Shown one piece after another: positions 47,023 through 56,136 of a stretch of DNA of 64,000 nucleotides. Position numbers and translations under genes: made by a program. The notes under the pieces were generated by a model. That model was not told the origin of the DNA. It made no database searches and was given only the letters and a program-made list of their open reading frames with translations. The stretch lies in contig NZ_BJNO01000004.1 in NCBI RefSeq assembly GCF_006539725.1, positions 124,001-188,000 of the forward strand. Reading direction: 5' to 3'. Source of the DNA: Klebsiella terrigena. GTDB taxonomy: Bacteria > Pseudomonadota > Gammaproteobacteria > Enterobacterales > Enterobacteriaceae. Numbering within the stretch: the first letter of the stretch is position 1; the number at the start of each line of letters is the position of its first letter.

Positions 47023-47375
47023 ACTGAGAAGCGGGAGCTTCATGATGTGCAATCGCCGGGAATTATACGGTGCATGCCTGATGAGTCAATGCATTTTGCC
47101 ATCAAACTGTTTTCTACGGCCCACTTGCCTACTTATGCACCAGGCGACGCATAAGGATTATCCAATCCGCGTCGTCATTTCCCCGCATAACATCGGCTTA
47201 AATGCCAGCCGGTTCGCCGGCTATGCATCTTAATCGCGCCGCAACGGCAGGGTTTATCGCCCCTCCGCGCGCCGAAAAGCGATAAAAAATCAAACGAGGA
47301 CTGACAGAGAGGCTGGCTTCTGACAAAATATCAGCAACCCCCTTTCGTTAAGATACAGATGGAATCCTCTCTCTG
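47023..47375. other. Intergenic between tRNA-Arg and folD
   Basis: About 350 bases holding the divergent promoters of the tRNA and folD. A 63-codon frame at 47042 is not supported. Nothing else is seen. Confidence 0.45.
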
Positions 47376-48242
47376 ATGGCAGCAAAAATTATTGACGGTA
47401 AAACGATTGCGCAGCAGGTGCGCTCTGAAGTCGCGGAAAAAGTGAAGGCGCGCACTGCGGCCGGAAAACGCGCCCCAGGGTTAGCCGTCGTGCTGGTTGG
47501 CAGCAACCCGGCATCGCAGATTTATGTCGGCAGCAAGCGCAAGGCGTGTGAAGAGGTGGGGTTCATCTCCCGCTCATACGATCTCCCGGAAACCACCAGC
47601 GAAGCGGAGCTGCTGGAGCTTATCGACACGCTGAATGCCGATTCGGCTATCGACGGTATCCTGGTGCAGCTGCCGCTGCCTGCCGGGATCGATAATGTGA
47701 AAGTGCTGGAACGCATCGCGCCGGACAAAGACGTCGATGGCTTCCATCCCTACAACGTCGGCCGCCTGTGCCAGCGCGCTCCGCGCCTGCGCCCTTGTAC
47801 GCCGCGCGGTATCGTGACGCTGCTTGAGCGTTACAACATCGACACCTACGGCCTGAACGCCGTGGTAATCGGCGCCTCTAACATCGTCGGCCGTCCGATG
47901 AGCATGGAGCTGCTGCTGGCTGGCTGCACCACCACCGTGACCCACCGCTTCACCAAAAACCTGCGTCAGCACGTCGAAAATGCCGATCTGCTGATCGTCG
48001 CGGTTGGTAAGCCGGGCTTTATTCCGGGCGAATGGATTAAAGAAGGCGCGATTGTGGTCGATGTCGGCATTAACCGCCTGGAAAGCGGCAAAGTGGTTGG
48101 CGACGTGGTCTATGAAGATGCCGCCGCGCGCGCGTCATACATCACGCCGGTCCCCGGCGGCGTCGGCCCGATGACCGTAGCCACCCTCATTCAGAACACG
48201 CTGCAGGCGTGCGAAGAGTATCACGACATTCAGGAGGCCTAA
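47376..48242 (+). CDS. folD: Methylenetetrahydrofolate dehydrogenase/cyclohydrolase FolD
   Basis: 288-residue bifunctional cytosolic enzyme of one-carbon metabolism: 5,10-methylene-THF to 5,10-methenyl-THF (NADP) and on to 10-formyl-THF. Signatures are [22 protein letters not shown] with the catalytic lysine near residue 54, [10 protein letters not shown] near 93, the dinucleotide site [12 protein letters not shown] near 165 and [15 protein letters not shown] near 260. Same length as E. coli FolD. It is followed after one base by ybcJ. Confidence 0.97.
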   Translation: MAAKIIDGKTIAQQVRSEVAEKVKARTAAGKRAPGLAVVLVGSNPASQIYVGSKRKACEEVGFISRSYDLPETTSEAELLELIDTLNADSAIDGILVQLPLPAGIDNVKVLERIAPDKDVDGFHPYNVGRLCQRAPRLRPCTPRGIVTLLERYNIDTYGLNAVVIGASNIVGRPMSMELLLAGCTTTVTHRFTKNLRQHVENADLLIVAVGKPGFIPGEWIKEGAIVVDVGINRLESGKVVGDVVYEDAAARASYITPVPGGVGPMTVATLIQNTLQACEEYHDIQEA

Positions 48243-48243
48243 G

Positions 48244-48456
48244 ATGGCGACTTTTTCTCTGGGTAAACACCCGCACGTTGAGCTGTGCGATCTGCTGAAG
48301 CTCGAAGGCTGGAGCGAAAGCGGCGCGCAGGCAAAAATCGTGATTGCCGACGGTCTGGTGAAAGTTGACGGCGCGGTTGAAACCCGCAAGCGCTGTAAGA
48401 TCGTTGCCGGCCAGACGGTCAGCTTTGCCGGTCAGAGCATCACCGTGACCGCCTGA
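48244..48456 (+). CDS. ybcJ: S4-domain RNA-binding protein YbcJ
   Basis: 70-residue protein consisting of one S4-like fold. It has HVELCDLLKLEGWSESGAQAKIVIADGLVKVDG, with the conserved VxVDGxxETRKRCK stretch after it, typical of YbcJ/YaaA-type RNA-binding proteins. Ligand RNA unknown. It lies one base behind folD, the same pairing as in E. coli; the ybcI gene that follows in E. coli is absent here. Confidence 0.92.
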   Translation: MATFSLGKHPHVELCDLLKLEGWSESGAQAKIVIADGLVKVDGAVETRKRCKIVAGQTVSFAGQSITVTA

Positions 48457-48471
48457 CCGCCGTCGCTGAAT

Positions 48472-48508
48472 AAAAAAATGCCGGGCCCTTAAGGTCCGGC
48501 ATTTTTAT
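48472..48508. terminator. Bidirectional terminator between ybcJ and cysS
   Basis: Stem AAAATGCCGG(G)CC / GG(T)CCGGCATTTT with A and T runs on the two sides, serving the converging folD-ybcJ and cysS transcripts. Confidence 0.88.
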
Positions 48509-48561
48509 TTCGCTAAAGGCTTCGCTGCCCCAGGCGTCTCGCCCGGGGTTCAGGCTTGAGG

Positions 48562-49947
48562 CTATTTGCGACGCCAGGTGGTGCCCTGAGCGCCATCTTC
48601 CAGCACGATGCCCATTTCGTTGAGACGGTCACGCGCGGCATCCGCAGCGGCCCAGTCCCTGGCTTTACGCGCGTCGAGACGCTGCTGGATCAGGGATTCA
48701 ATTTCAGCCACTTCGCCGTCGTCAGCCTGCGCCCCGCTCTGCAGGAACGCGTCCGGCTCCTGCTCCAGCAGGCCCAGCACGCCGGAGAGCTTGCGCATAT
48801 GCGCCGCCAGCGCGCTTGCCGCCTGCGCGTCTTCGGTTTTCAGCCGATTCACTTCGCGCGCCATATCGAACAGCACCGAATAGGCTTCCGGGGTGTTGAA
48901 GTCGTCGTCCATTGCTTCCACAAAGCGCGCTTCAAACGCCTCGCCGCCGGCCGGAGCTACGCCGTCATCGGTACCGCGCAGCGCGGTGTACAGACGCTCC
49001 AGAGCGGAACGCGCCTGCTTCAGGTTCTCTTCGCTGTAGTTCAGCTGGCTACGATAGTGGCCGGACATCAGGAAGTAGCGGATGGTTTCGGCATCGTAGT
49101 ACTTCAGCACGTCGCGCACGGTAAAGAAGTTGCCCAGCGACTTCGACATCTTTTCGCGGTCAATCATTACCATGCCGGAGTGCATCCAGTAGTTCACGTA
49201 TTCGCCGTCGTGCGCACAGGTGGACTGCGCGATTTCGTTTTCGTGATGCGGGAACATCAGATCCGAACCGCCGCCGTGAATATCAAAATGGTTACCCAGC
49301 TGCTTGCAGTTCATCGCCGAACATTCGATGTGCCAGCCCGGACGCCCGGCGCCCCACGGCGACGGCCAGCTCGGCTCGCCCTCTTTCGACATCTTCCACA
49401 GCACGAAGTCCATCGGGTTGCGCTTAACGTCAACCACGTCAACGCGAGCGCCGGCCTGCAGCTGCTCCAGATCCTGGCGCGACAGCTGGCCGTAGTTCGG
49501 ATCGGTCGGAACCGAGAACATCACGTCGCCGTTGTCCGCCACGTAGGCGTGATCGCGGGCGATCAGCTGCTCGGTGATTTCAATAATTTCCGGAATATGG
49601 TGCGTCGCGCGCGGCTCGAGGTCCGGGCGCAAAATATTCAGCGCATCAAAATCTTTGTGCATTTCGCCAATCATGCGATCGACCAGCGCCACGAAGTTTT
49701 CGCCGTTCTCATTAGCACGCTTAATGATTTTGTCGTCAATATCGGTGATGTTGCGTACATACTTCAGCTTATAGCCGAGAAAGCGCAGGTAGCGGGCTAC
49801 CACGTCAAAAGAGACAAAAGTACGGCCGTGACCGATGTGACAGAGATCGTAAACGGTGATACCACACACGTACATGCCAACTTCCCCGGCATGAATAGGT
49901 TTAAACTCTTCTTTTTGGCGCGTCAGTGTATTAAAAATTTTTAACAT
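48562..49947 (-). CDS. cysS: Cysteinyl-tRNA synthetase
   Basis: 461-residue class I synthetase that charges tRNA-Cys. It has the zinc-binding/start motif [19 protein letters not shown] (HIGH box near residue 37), the WHIECSAM zinc motif near 234, the KMSKS loop ([12 protein letters not shown]) near 266 and the anticodon-binding C-terminus ending GTTWRRK. The start at 49947 gives the E. coli N-terminus [15 protein letters not shown]; an upstream in-frame start at 49986 adds 13 non-conserved residues. Divergent from ppiB. Confidence 0.97.
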   Translation of the reverse strand: MLKIFNTLTRQKEEFKPIHAGEVGMYVCGITVYDLCHIGHGRTFVSFDVVARYLRFLGYKLKYVRNITDIDDKIIKRANENGENFVALVDRMIGEMHKDFDALNILRPDLEPRATHHIPEIIEITEQLIARDHAYVADNGDVMFSVPTDPNYGQLSRQDLEQLQAGARVDVVDVKRNPMDFVLWKMSKEGEPSWPSPWGAGRPGWHIECSAMNCKQLGNHFDIHGGGSDLMFPHHENEIAQSTCAHDGEYVNYWMHSGMVMIDREKMSKSLGNFFTVRDVLKYYDAETIRYFLMSGHYRSQLNYSEENLKQARSALERLYTALRGTDDGVAPAGGEAFEARFVEAMDDDFNTPEAYSVLFDMAREVNRLKTEDAQAASALAAHMRKLSGVLGLLEQEPDAFLQSGAQADDGEVAEIESLIQQRLDARKARDWAAADAARDRLNEMGIVLEDGAQGTTWRRK

Positions 49948-50120
49948 CGAAGATTCCGTGTAAACGTGTGTAGTGATAAGCCGCATATTCTAACCTGAAT
50001 TCAACCCCGAAGCAGCACACAATGCAAGGTGATCCAACCCCGCGGTTATGCTATAACAGCCCCCTATGTCACGCCCAACATTGGGTTCAAGCACCACAAT
50101 CATCGGAACAGGATGCAAAA

Positions 50121-50615
50121 ATGGTTACTTTCCACACTAATCATGGCGATATCGTAATCAAAACCTTTGACGACAAAGCGCCGGAAACAGTTAAAAACTT
50201 CCTGGACTACTGCCGCGAAGGTTTCTACAACAACACCATTTTCCACCGTGTTATCAACGGTTTTATGATCCAGGGCGGCGGTTTTGAGCCGGGCATGGAG
50301 CAGAAAACAACCAAGTCTCCGATCCAGAACGAAGCCAACAACGGCCTGAAAAACACCCGCGGTACTCTGGCGATGGCCCGTACTCAGGCGCCTCACTCCG
50401 CCACCGCGCAGTTCTTCATCAACGTTGCTGATAACGACTTCCTGAACTTCTCTGGTGAAAACCTGCAGGGTTGGGGCTACTGCGTATTTGCTGAAGTCGT
50501 TGAAGGCATGGACGTAGTCGACAAAATCAAAGCGGTTTCTACCGGCCGCAGCGGCATGCATCAGGATGTGCCGAAAGAAGATGTTGTGATCAAAAGCGTC
50601 ACCGTCAGCGAATAA
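50121..50615 (+). CDS. ppiB: Cytosolic peptidyl-prolyl isomerase B (cyclophilin)
   Basis: 164-residue cyclophilin that speeds cis-trans isomerisation of proline bonds in the cytoplasm. Conserved stretches are [18 protein letters not shown] (catalytic arginine in FHR), [18 protein letters not shown] and [20 protein letters not shown]. The start at 50121 ([12 protein letters not shown]) has AGGA upstream; the longer frame from 50022 is leader. It precedes lpxH by three bases, so they are co-transcribed as in E. coli. Confidence 0.96.
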   Translation: MVTFHTNHGDIVIKTFDDKAPETVKNFLDYCREGFYNNTIFHRVINGFMIQGGGFEPGMEQKTTKSPIQNEANNGLKNTRGTLAMARTQAPHSATAQFFINVADNDFLNFSGENLQGWGYCVFAEVVEGMDVVDKIKAVSTGRSGMHQDVPKEDVVIKSVTVSE

Positions 50616-50618
50616 TTC

Positions 50619-51341
50619 GTGGCGACACTTTTTATTGCAGACCTGCATCTGCAAACCGAAGAACCGGCGACCGTCGCCGGTTTTCTCCGCTTTTTACGCG
50701 AAGAGGCCCGCGAGGCGGACGCGCTCTATATCCTTGGCGATCTGTTCGAAGCCTGGATCGGCGATGACGATCCTAACCCGCTGCACCAGCAAATCGCCGC
50801 CTCGCTCAACGCATTGACCCGCTCCGGCGTCCCCTGCTTTTTCGTCCACGGCAACCGCGATTTTCTTATCGGCCAGCGCTTTGCCCGCGCCTGCGGTATG
50901 ACGCTGCTGACGGAAGAAAACGTGCTCGATCTCTACGGCCGCCGCGTTTTAATTATGCATGGCGACACCCTCTGCACCGACGATGCCGGCTACCTGGCGT
51001 TTCGCGCCAAGGTGCATACGCCGTGGATCCAGCGCCTTTTCCTCGCGCTGCCGCTGTTTATACGCCGCCGCATCGCCGCAAAAATGCGCGCCAACAGCAC
51101 CGCGGCCAACAGCAGTAAGTCGATGGACATCATGGACGTTAACCCGCAGGCGGTTACAGCAATCCTCGAAAAGCATCACGTTCAGTGGCTGATCCACGGT
51201 CATACCCATCGCCCGGCCATCCACCAAATAGAAGCAAACGGCATGCCGGCCTTTCGCGTGGTCCTCGGCGCGTGGCACAGCGAAGGTTCGATGGTGAAGG
51301 TCACCAAAGACGACGTTGAACTGATCCCTTTCCCGTTTTAA
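50619..51341 (+). CDS. lpxH: UDP-2,3-diacylglucosamine pyrophosphatase LpxH
   Basis: 240-residue calcineurin-like metallophosphoesterase that makes lipid X in lipid A synthesis, peripheral to the inner membrane. Metal motifs are FIADLHL (D-x-H), [14 protein letters not shown] (GD), FVHGNRDFL (GNRD), [11 protein letters not shown] and HGHTHRPA. The start is GTG at 50619, giving [12 protein letters not shown] as in E. coli, three bases after the ppiB stop. An in-frame alternative is not apparent. Confidence 0.96.
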   Translation: MATLFIADLHLQTEEPATVAGFLRFLREEAREADALYILGDLFEAWIGDDDPNPLHQQIAASLNALTRSGVPCFFVHGNRDFLIGQRFARACGMTLLTEENVLDLYGRRVLIMHGDTLCTDDAGYLAFRAKVHTPWIQRLFLALPLFIRRRIAAKMRANSTAANSSKSMDIMDVNPQAVTAILEKHHVQWLIHGHTHRPAIHQIEANGMPAFRVVLGAWHSEGSMVKVTKDDVELIPFPF

Positions 51342-51372
51342 TTATCGCGCTATTTTCCGCCGCTATCGGCCT

Positions 51373-51388
51373 ACGCAACCGTTTTCCT
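51373..51388. promoter_or_regulatory. PurR operator of purEK
   Basis: ACGCAACCGTTTTCCT matches the PurR consensus ACGCAAACGTTTTCNT at all but one central base, 73 bases upstream of purE and 32 bases after lpxH. It should repress purEK when purines are plentiful. Confidence 0.9.
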
Positions 51389-51460
51389 CGCCCGTTTATC
51401 GTGTTATTCTCTGTGGCCTCTAAAGCAGTGTGAAGCACACCCACAGGAGTTTTAAGACGC

Positions 51461-51970
51461 ATGTCTTCCCGCAATAATTCGGCGCGTATCGCCATCGTGA
51501 TGGGGTCCAAAAGCGACTGGGCTACCATGCAGTTTACCGCAGAAATCCTTGATGCCCTGAACGTTCCGTACCATGTTGAAGTGGTCTCCGCGCACCGTAC
51601 TCCCGATAAGCTGTTCAGCTTCGCCGAAGGCGCAGAGAGCAACGGCTATCAGGTGATTATTGCCGGTGCTGGCGGCGCGGCGCATTTGCCGGGCATGATT
51701 GCGGCGAAAACGCTGGTCCCGGTGCTCGGCGTGCCGGTGCAGAGCGCGGCGCTGAGCGGCGTTGACAGCCTCTACTCTATCGTCCAGATGCCGCGCGGGA
51801 TCCCGGTCGGCACGCTGGCTATCGGTAAAGCCGGCGCGGCCAACGCCGCCCTGCTGGCGGCGCAGATTCTGGCGGTGCACGACGCCGAACTGCACCAGCG
51901 CCTGAGCGCATGGCGTCAGGCGCAAACCGATGAAGTGCTGGAGAATCCGGACCCACGGGGTGCGGCATGA
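51461..51970 (+). CDS. purE: N5-carboxyaminoimidazole ribonucleotide mutase PurE
   Basis: 169-residue class I PurE that converts N5-CAIR to CAIR in purine synthesis. The signatures are [13 protein letters not shown] near residue 10, [13 protein letters not shown] near 44 and [17 protein letters not shown] near 70. CAGGAG precedes the start. It overlaps purK by four bases (ATGA), so the two are translationally coupled. Confidence 0.97.
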   Translation: MSSRNNSARIAIVMGSKSDWATMQFTAEILDALNVPYHVEVVSAHRTPDKLFSFAEGAESNGYQVIIAGAGGAAHLPGMIAAKTLVPVLGVPVQSAALSGVDSLYSIVQMPRGIPVGTLAIGKAGAANAALLAAQILAVHDAELHQRLSAWRQAQTDEVLENPDPRGAA

Positions 51971-53034
51971 AGCAGGTTTGTATCCTCGGCAACGGCCAGC
52001 TTGGCCGCATGCTGCGCCAGGCCGGAGAGCCGCTGGGTATCGCGGTGTGGCCGGTTGGCCTTGAGGCCGACCCTGAAGCGGTGCCGTTTCAGCAAAGCGT
52101 CATCACCGCTGAAATCGAACGCTGGCCGGAAACGGCCCTCACCCGCGAACTGGCGCGCCACCCGGCGTTTGTTAACCGCGACGTGTTTCCCATCATTGCC
52201 GATCGCCTGACGCAAAAGCAGCTCTTCGACAGGCTGGGCCTCGCCACCGCGCCGTGGCAGCTGCTGGCGGATAAAAACCAGTGGCCGGAGATTTTCGCGA
52301 CCCTCGGCGAGCTGGCTATCGTTAAGCGTCGCGTGGGCGGCTACGACGGGCGCGGCCAGTGGCGCCTGCGTGAAGACGACTGCGCGCAGCTGCCCGACGA
52401 TAACTACGGCGAATGCATTGTCGAACGGGGAATTAACTTCTCCGGCGAAGTGTCGCTGGTTGGTGCCCGCGCCGAGGATGGCAGCACGGTGTTCTATCCG
52501 CTGACCCGCAACCTGCATCAGGACGGAATTCTGCGCACCAGCGTCGCCTTCCCGCAGGCCAACGCCCGCCAGCAGGACCAGGCCGAAGGCATGCTCTCCG
52601 CCATTATGGACGAGCTGCAGTACGTCGGGGTCATGGCGATGGAGTGCTTCGTCACCGCCGACGGTCTGCTGATCAACGAGCTGGCCCCGCGCGTGCACAA
52701 CAGCGGCCACTGGACGCAGAACGGCGCCTCTATCAGCCAGTTTGAGCTGCATCTGCGGGCCATTACCGACCTGCCGCTGCCGCCGCCGGTGGTCAACAGC
52801 CCGTCGGTGATGATCAACCTGATCGGCACCGATCTTAACTACGACTGGCTGAAGCTGCCGCTGGTGCACCTGCACTGGTACGACAAAGAGGTTCGTCCGG
52901 GCCGCAAAGTGGGCCACCTGAACCTGACCGACAGCGATACCGATCGCCTGAGCGCCACGCTCGAAGCGTTGAAGCCGCTGCTGCCGCCGGAGTACGCCAG
53001 CGGTATTTTCTGGGCGCAGTCGCAGCTCAGCTAA
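51967..53034 (+). CDS. purK: N5-carboxyaminoimidazole ribonucleotide synthase PurK
   Basis: 355-residue ATP-grasp enzyme making N5-CAIR from AIR, bicarbonate and ATP. The N-terminal [19 protein letters not shown] is the family start. [14 protein letters not shown] holds the ATP-binding lysine and glycine loop, and [15 protein letters not shown] the metal-binding end of the ATP-grasp fold. Length equals E. coli PurK. In E. coli the allantoin genes lie just beyond purK; here selU follows and the allantoin-type genes are far away at the left of the window. Confidence 0.96.
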   Translation: MKQVCILGNGQLGRMLRQAGEPLGIAVWPVGLEADPEAVPFQQSVITAEIERWPETALTRELARHPAFVNRDVFPIIADRLTQKQLFDRLGLATAPWQLLADKNQWPEIFATLGELAIVKRRVGGYDGRGQWRLREDDCAQLPDDNYGECIVERGINFSGEVSLVGARAEDGSTVFYPLTRNLHQDGILRTSVAFPQANARQQDQAEGMLSAIMDELQYVGVMAMECFVTADGLLINELAPRVHNSGHWTQNGASISQFELHLRAITDLPLPPPVVNSPSVMINLIGTDLNYDWLKLPLVHLHWYDKEVRPGRKVGHLNLTDSDTDRLSATLEALKPLLPPEYASGIFWAQSQLS

Positions 53035-53040
53035 GCCTTT

Positions 53041-53078
53041 CGTGCCGGGGAAAACGCGTTACCCCTTCCCCGGCACGC
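53041..53078 (+). terminator. Hairpin after purK
   Basis: Perfect 12-bp stem CGTGCCGGGGAA / TTCCCCGGCACG with a 14-base loop, 6 bases past the purK stop. No T run follows, so it may slow rather than end transcription. Confidence 0.65.
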
Positions 53079-53145
53079 CTTCAGGCGCGTAGAATCCCTC
53101 CTTCGCTTTACAGAAAATCTCGGTTTCACTTCAGAAGGAAGACCC

Positions 53146-54222
53146 ATGAATAATGGGACGGATTACCGCGCCATTCTCGCCGCGGATACCCCGCTTATTG
53201 ACGTGCGCGCCCCGGTTGAGTTCAGCCAAAGCGCGCTCCCCGCAGCAGTCAACCTGCCGCTGATGGACGATGAACAACGCGCCGCCGTCGGCACCTGTTA
53301 CAAACGTCAGGGGGCAGAGGCCGCCCTGGCACTAGGCCATCGCCTGGTGAATGGCGACCTTCGCGCCCGGCGCCTGCAGGCGTGGCGTGAAGCCTGTCTG
53401 CGCGCGCCTCAGGGCTATCTTTGCTGCGCCCGCGGCGGCCAGCGCTCGCACATTGTTCAGCAGTGGCTGCGCGAATCGGGCATCGATTACCCGCTGATTG
53501 TCGGCGGCTATAAGGCGCTGCGCCAGGCGGCCATCCAGCTGACGCAGGAGCTGGTTCAGCGCCCAATAGTGCTGATCGGCGGCTGCACCGGCAACGGAAA
53601 AACCCAGCTGGTTGCCGCGCGGCCTGACGGAATCGACCTCGAAGGGCTCGCCCACCATCGCGGCTCCTCCTTCGGACGCACGCTGCGCGAGCAGCACGCA
53701 CAGGCGACGTTTGAAAACCATCTCGCGGTGGCCATGCTGAAAAAAGCGGCCAGCCAGCACCGCTGGGTGCTGGAAGATGAAGGGCATATGATAGGCGCCA
53801 ACCATCTGCCGGAATGCCTGCGCGATCGCATGGCGCAGTCGCCGCTGGCGGTGGTGGAGGATCCGTTTGACGTCCGCCTGGCGAGGCTGCGGGAGGAGTA
53901 TTTTGACCGGATGCACCGCGACTTTATGGCCGCGTACGGTGAAGAGCAGGGTTGGCAGGAGTACAGCGCCTATCTGCACCACGGCCTGTTTGCTATCCGC
54001 CGTCGCCTGGGACTCCAGCGTTTTGCTCAGCTCACCGCCCTGCTCGATGACGCGCTGGTGGAACAGCTGCGTACGGCGAGCACCGACGCGCATTTTGCGT
54101 GGCTCGTTCCGCTATTGAAAGAGTACTACGACCCAATGTATCGCTATCAGTTGGGTAAAAAAGCGGAGAAGATTATTTTTCGCGGAACCTGGCAGGACGT
54201 TGCCTCCTGGCTGGCGCGGTAG
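53146..54222 (+). CDS. selU: tRNA 2-selenouridine synthase SelU (MnmH, YbbB)
   Basis: 358 residues. An N-terminal rhodanese domain (about 1-130) carries the active cysteine in [12 protein letters not shown] near residue 87. It is followed by a P-loop domain with [10 protein letters not shown] near 147. The enzyme geranylates and selenates the 2-thiouridine at the tRNA wobble base (Lys, Glu, Gln). A good AAGGAAG lies before the start. Matches E. coli YbbB over its length, with divergence mostly at the N-terminal ten residues. Confidence 0.94.
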   Translation: MNNGTDYRAILAADTPLIDVRAPVEFSQSALPAAVNLPLMDDEQRAAVGTCYKRQGAEAALALGHRLVNGDLRARRLQAWREACLRAPQGYLCCARGGQRSHIVQQWLRESGIDYPLIVGGYKALRQAAIQLTQELVQRPIVLIGGCTGNGKTQLVAARPDGIDLEGLAHHRGSSFGRTLREQHAQATFENHLAVAMLKKAASQHRWVLEDEGHMIGANHLPECLRDRMAQSPLAVVEDPFDVRLARLREEYFDRMHRDFMAAYGEEQGWQEYSAYLHHGLFAIRRRLGLQRFAQLTALLDDALVEQLRTASTDAHFAWLVPLLKEYYDPMYRYQLGKKAEKIIFRGTWQDVASWLAR

Positions 54223-54232
54223 CCCGCGTAAA

Positions 54233-54268
54233 CGCAGCGCAAGCCGGGATTTTCGGCATCGCGCTGCG
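54233..54268. terminator. Hairpin between converging selU and porin genes
   Basis: CGCAGCGC / GCGCTGCG stem with a 20-base loop that itself can pair. No T tract is visible; a weak call. Confidence 0.4.
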
Positions 54269-54282
54269 CGGGAGGTCGCGGT

Positions 54283-55428
54283 TTAGAAATCGTAGCGCAG
54301 ACGCACCAGGTTCATATCGCCCAGGTTATCGGTGCTCGACGTAAAGACGTGTTCGTAGTCAACGCGGAAGCCATAATCGAGCTGGAAGCTGATCCCGAGG
54401 CCGTTATCAATACGCTGATAGTTACGCCCGTTCACGTATTGCAGGCGGTCGCCCATAAAGTACGGCTGAACGGATTTGAGCGCGTACTGGCCAACCGGGA
54501 TTTTATACCCCGCGAAGTACTCAATACCCCAGGCATCGCCGGCGAAGTAGTTATTCACGTCGGCTTTTTTGGTGGTCAGGAAGTTCTGATACCAGCCGCC
54601 GCCGAAGGAGAAGGTCCAGTTATCCGGCGTCCAGCTTAGGGCGGTACCGAGGATATTCTGGTTATAGGTTTTGTTCTCAGCGCTCGACGGATCGCGCATT
54701 TCGGCACGCGTATAGTTCCACGCCGTACCCCAGGTCAGGTCCTTCATGATGTGGTAGTCCACGCCAACGGAGCCCCCGCCTTTACGCTTATAGCGCAGAC
54801 CATTCCCCGGCAAATACTCATTATCTTCAAACAGATAAGAAGCATACAGATCGACGTCACCGGCCGATTTTTTATACTTGAGCATATTGCGCGAGCGGTA
54901 AGAACCGTCGTAATCGCCGTTGATACCGTTACCCGGCGCCTGGGCAACCATGTCGTAATCCCAGATATCGGTTTTGGCGCCCACTACATCGTAATAAATA
55001 CTGTTTTGCTGACCGTAGGTTAACGTCCCCCAGGTATCGCTCTTCAGCCCGGTATAGAGCATACGACGGGAGGTGTTATTGGCGCCTTCCGCATAGTGAT
55101 TATCCCAGTCGAACAGCGCCGGAATATTGACCCCCAGTTCGTAATAACTGATCCAGCTAATATCGTCGAACAGATAATAATCAGCGGCGAAGCGGAAACG
55201 GGTGCCGCCGTCGAAGCCGTTACGTTTATAGGAGCCTTTGTCACCATCGCCGGACATCATGTTGAACTGCGGACGAATGCTCCCGCCGACGGTGAAGTTC
55301 AGACGGCTTAACGGATCGCCGGCCTGCGGATCTTGTTTCAGCAGCGTTATCTCGGCCTGGGAAGCAAAAGAAGTGACTGCCAGCGCTGCGCCGATCGTTA
55401 TCGCCAGCGCTTTTATTTTATGTGCCAT
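54283..55428 (-). CDS. Outer membrane porin, general porin-like
   Basis: 381 residues. A signal peptide (about 1-24, ALAVTSFASQA) precedes a 16-strand-like beta barrel with alternating aromatic residues (RFRFAADYYLF, GTLTYGQQNSIYYD, DVDLYASYLFED), ending in the typical terminal phenylalanine (LVRLRYDF). It lacks the PEFGG constriction motif of OmpF/OmpC and I do not recognise a named relative; it may be a substrate-specific porin. The start at 55428 has AAGGA; an upstream frame start at 55491 is unlikely. It interrupts the E. coli-like order between selU and ybbP. Confidence 0.8.
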   Translation of the reverse strand: MAHKIKALAITIGAALAVTSFASQAEITLLKQDPQAGDPLSRLNFTVGGSIRPQFNMMSGDGDKGSYKRNGFDGGTRFRFAADYYLFDDISWISYYELGVNIPALFDWDNHYAEGANNTSRRMLYTGLKSDTWGTLTYGQQNSIYYDVVGAKTDIWDYDMVAQAPGNGINGDYDGSYRSRNMLKYKKSAGDVDLYASYLFEDNEYLPGNGLRYKRKGGGSVGVDYHIMKDLTWGTAWNYTRAEMRDPSSAENKTYNQNILGTALSWTPDNWTFSFGGGWYQNFLTTKKADVNNYFAGDAWGIEYFAGYKIPVGQYALKSVQPYFMGDRLQYVNGRNYQRIDNGLGISFQLDYGFRVDYEHVFTSSTDNLGDMNLVRLRYDF

Positions 55429-55741
55429 GCTTTTTCCTTGAGTAATAAGCAACCTTATATTTGCAAGGTGAATATTAACCGTGATTACCAACTCCGTGTT
55501 GTCGCTTTTTTACGCTTTCGTGCTCTTAAAAATCAGTGACTTACCATTTTGTGCCGTTAACGAAAAGCCGCCGCGAATGTCATTCAACCGTCATTAACCT
55601 GCGCTATCTCCCCGCGCCCGCAGAGGCTCGCTTTGCCGTCGCCGAGCGATTGTGGGTATAGTTGCCGATGCACGGCGCTCCCGGGGAGTACCGCTCTGCC
55701 GACGGCGCACGCAAACCCTACGTCGAGTCCATGGAGGAGTT
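55429..55741. other. Divergent promoter region porin / YdhR-like
   Basis: About 310 bases, AT-rich up to 55570 and GC-rich after. It must hold the porin promoter and that of the YdhR-like gene. No gene or operator recognised. Confidence 0.4.
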
Positions 55742-56050
55742 ATGTCGAATAAACTGCTGCAGCTTCACTTTGCCTTTAACGGCCCGTTTGGCAGCGAGAT
55801 GTCCCGTCAGCTGGTGGAGCTTGCCGAGTCCATCAACCAGGAGCCGGGTTTTATCTGGAAGATTTGGACCGAAAGCGAAAAAAACTACGAGGCGGGAGGC
55901 ATCTATCTTTTTGCGGATGAGGAGACGGCGCTCGCCTATCTCACGAAGCATACCGCGCGCCTGAAATCGCTGGGCGTCGAAAGCGTGGAGTACAAACTTT
56001 TTGATATTAATGAACCGCTGACCGCGCTGAACCACGGCCACGCCCGCTAG
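55742..56050 (+). CDS. YdhR-like putative monooxygenase
   Basis: 102-residue protein of the YdhR family, a dimeric alpha+beta barrel (ferredoxin-like) fold. It is close to E. coli YdhR ([57 protein letters not shown]). Proposed to be a monooxygenase on aromatic substrates; not proven. The start at 55742 follows GGAGG. In E. coli ydhR lies elsewhere, so this is a relocated or extra copy. Confidence 0.9.
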   Translation: MSNKLLQLHFAFNGPFGSEMSRQLVELAESINQEPGFIWKIWTESEKNYEAGGIYLFADEETALAYLTKHTARLKSLGVESVEYKLFDINEPLTALNHGHAR

Positions 56051-56080
56051 CCGGGCGCCAGGCTTATACGCAACGCAGTA

Positions 56081-56113
56081 AAAAGCCCGGGGCGCTGATA
56101 CTCCACCCCGGGC
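56081..56113. terminator. Terminator between YdhR-like gene and ybbP
   Basis: Stem GCCCGGGG / CCCCGGGC with a 13-base loop; read leftward it is followed by TTTTTAC. It serves the ybbA-ybbP transcript, and may stop the rightward gene as well. Confidence 0.8.
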
Positions 56114-56136
56114 CTACAGACGATCCGCCCGCTGAA

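Noticed and set aside
48556-49944. 462-codon rightward frame opposite cysS
   Set aside because: Exact antisense of a conserved synthetase gene; a codon-bias artefact.
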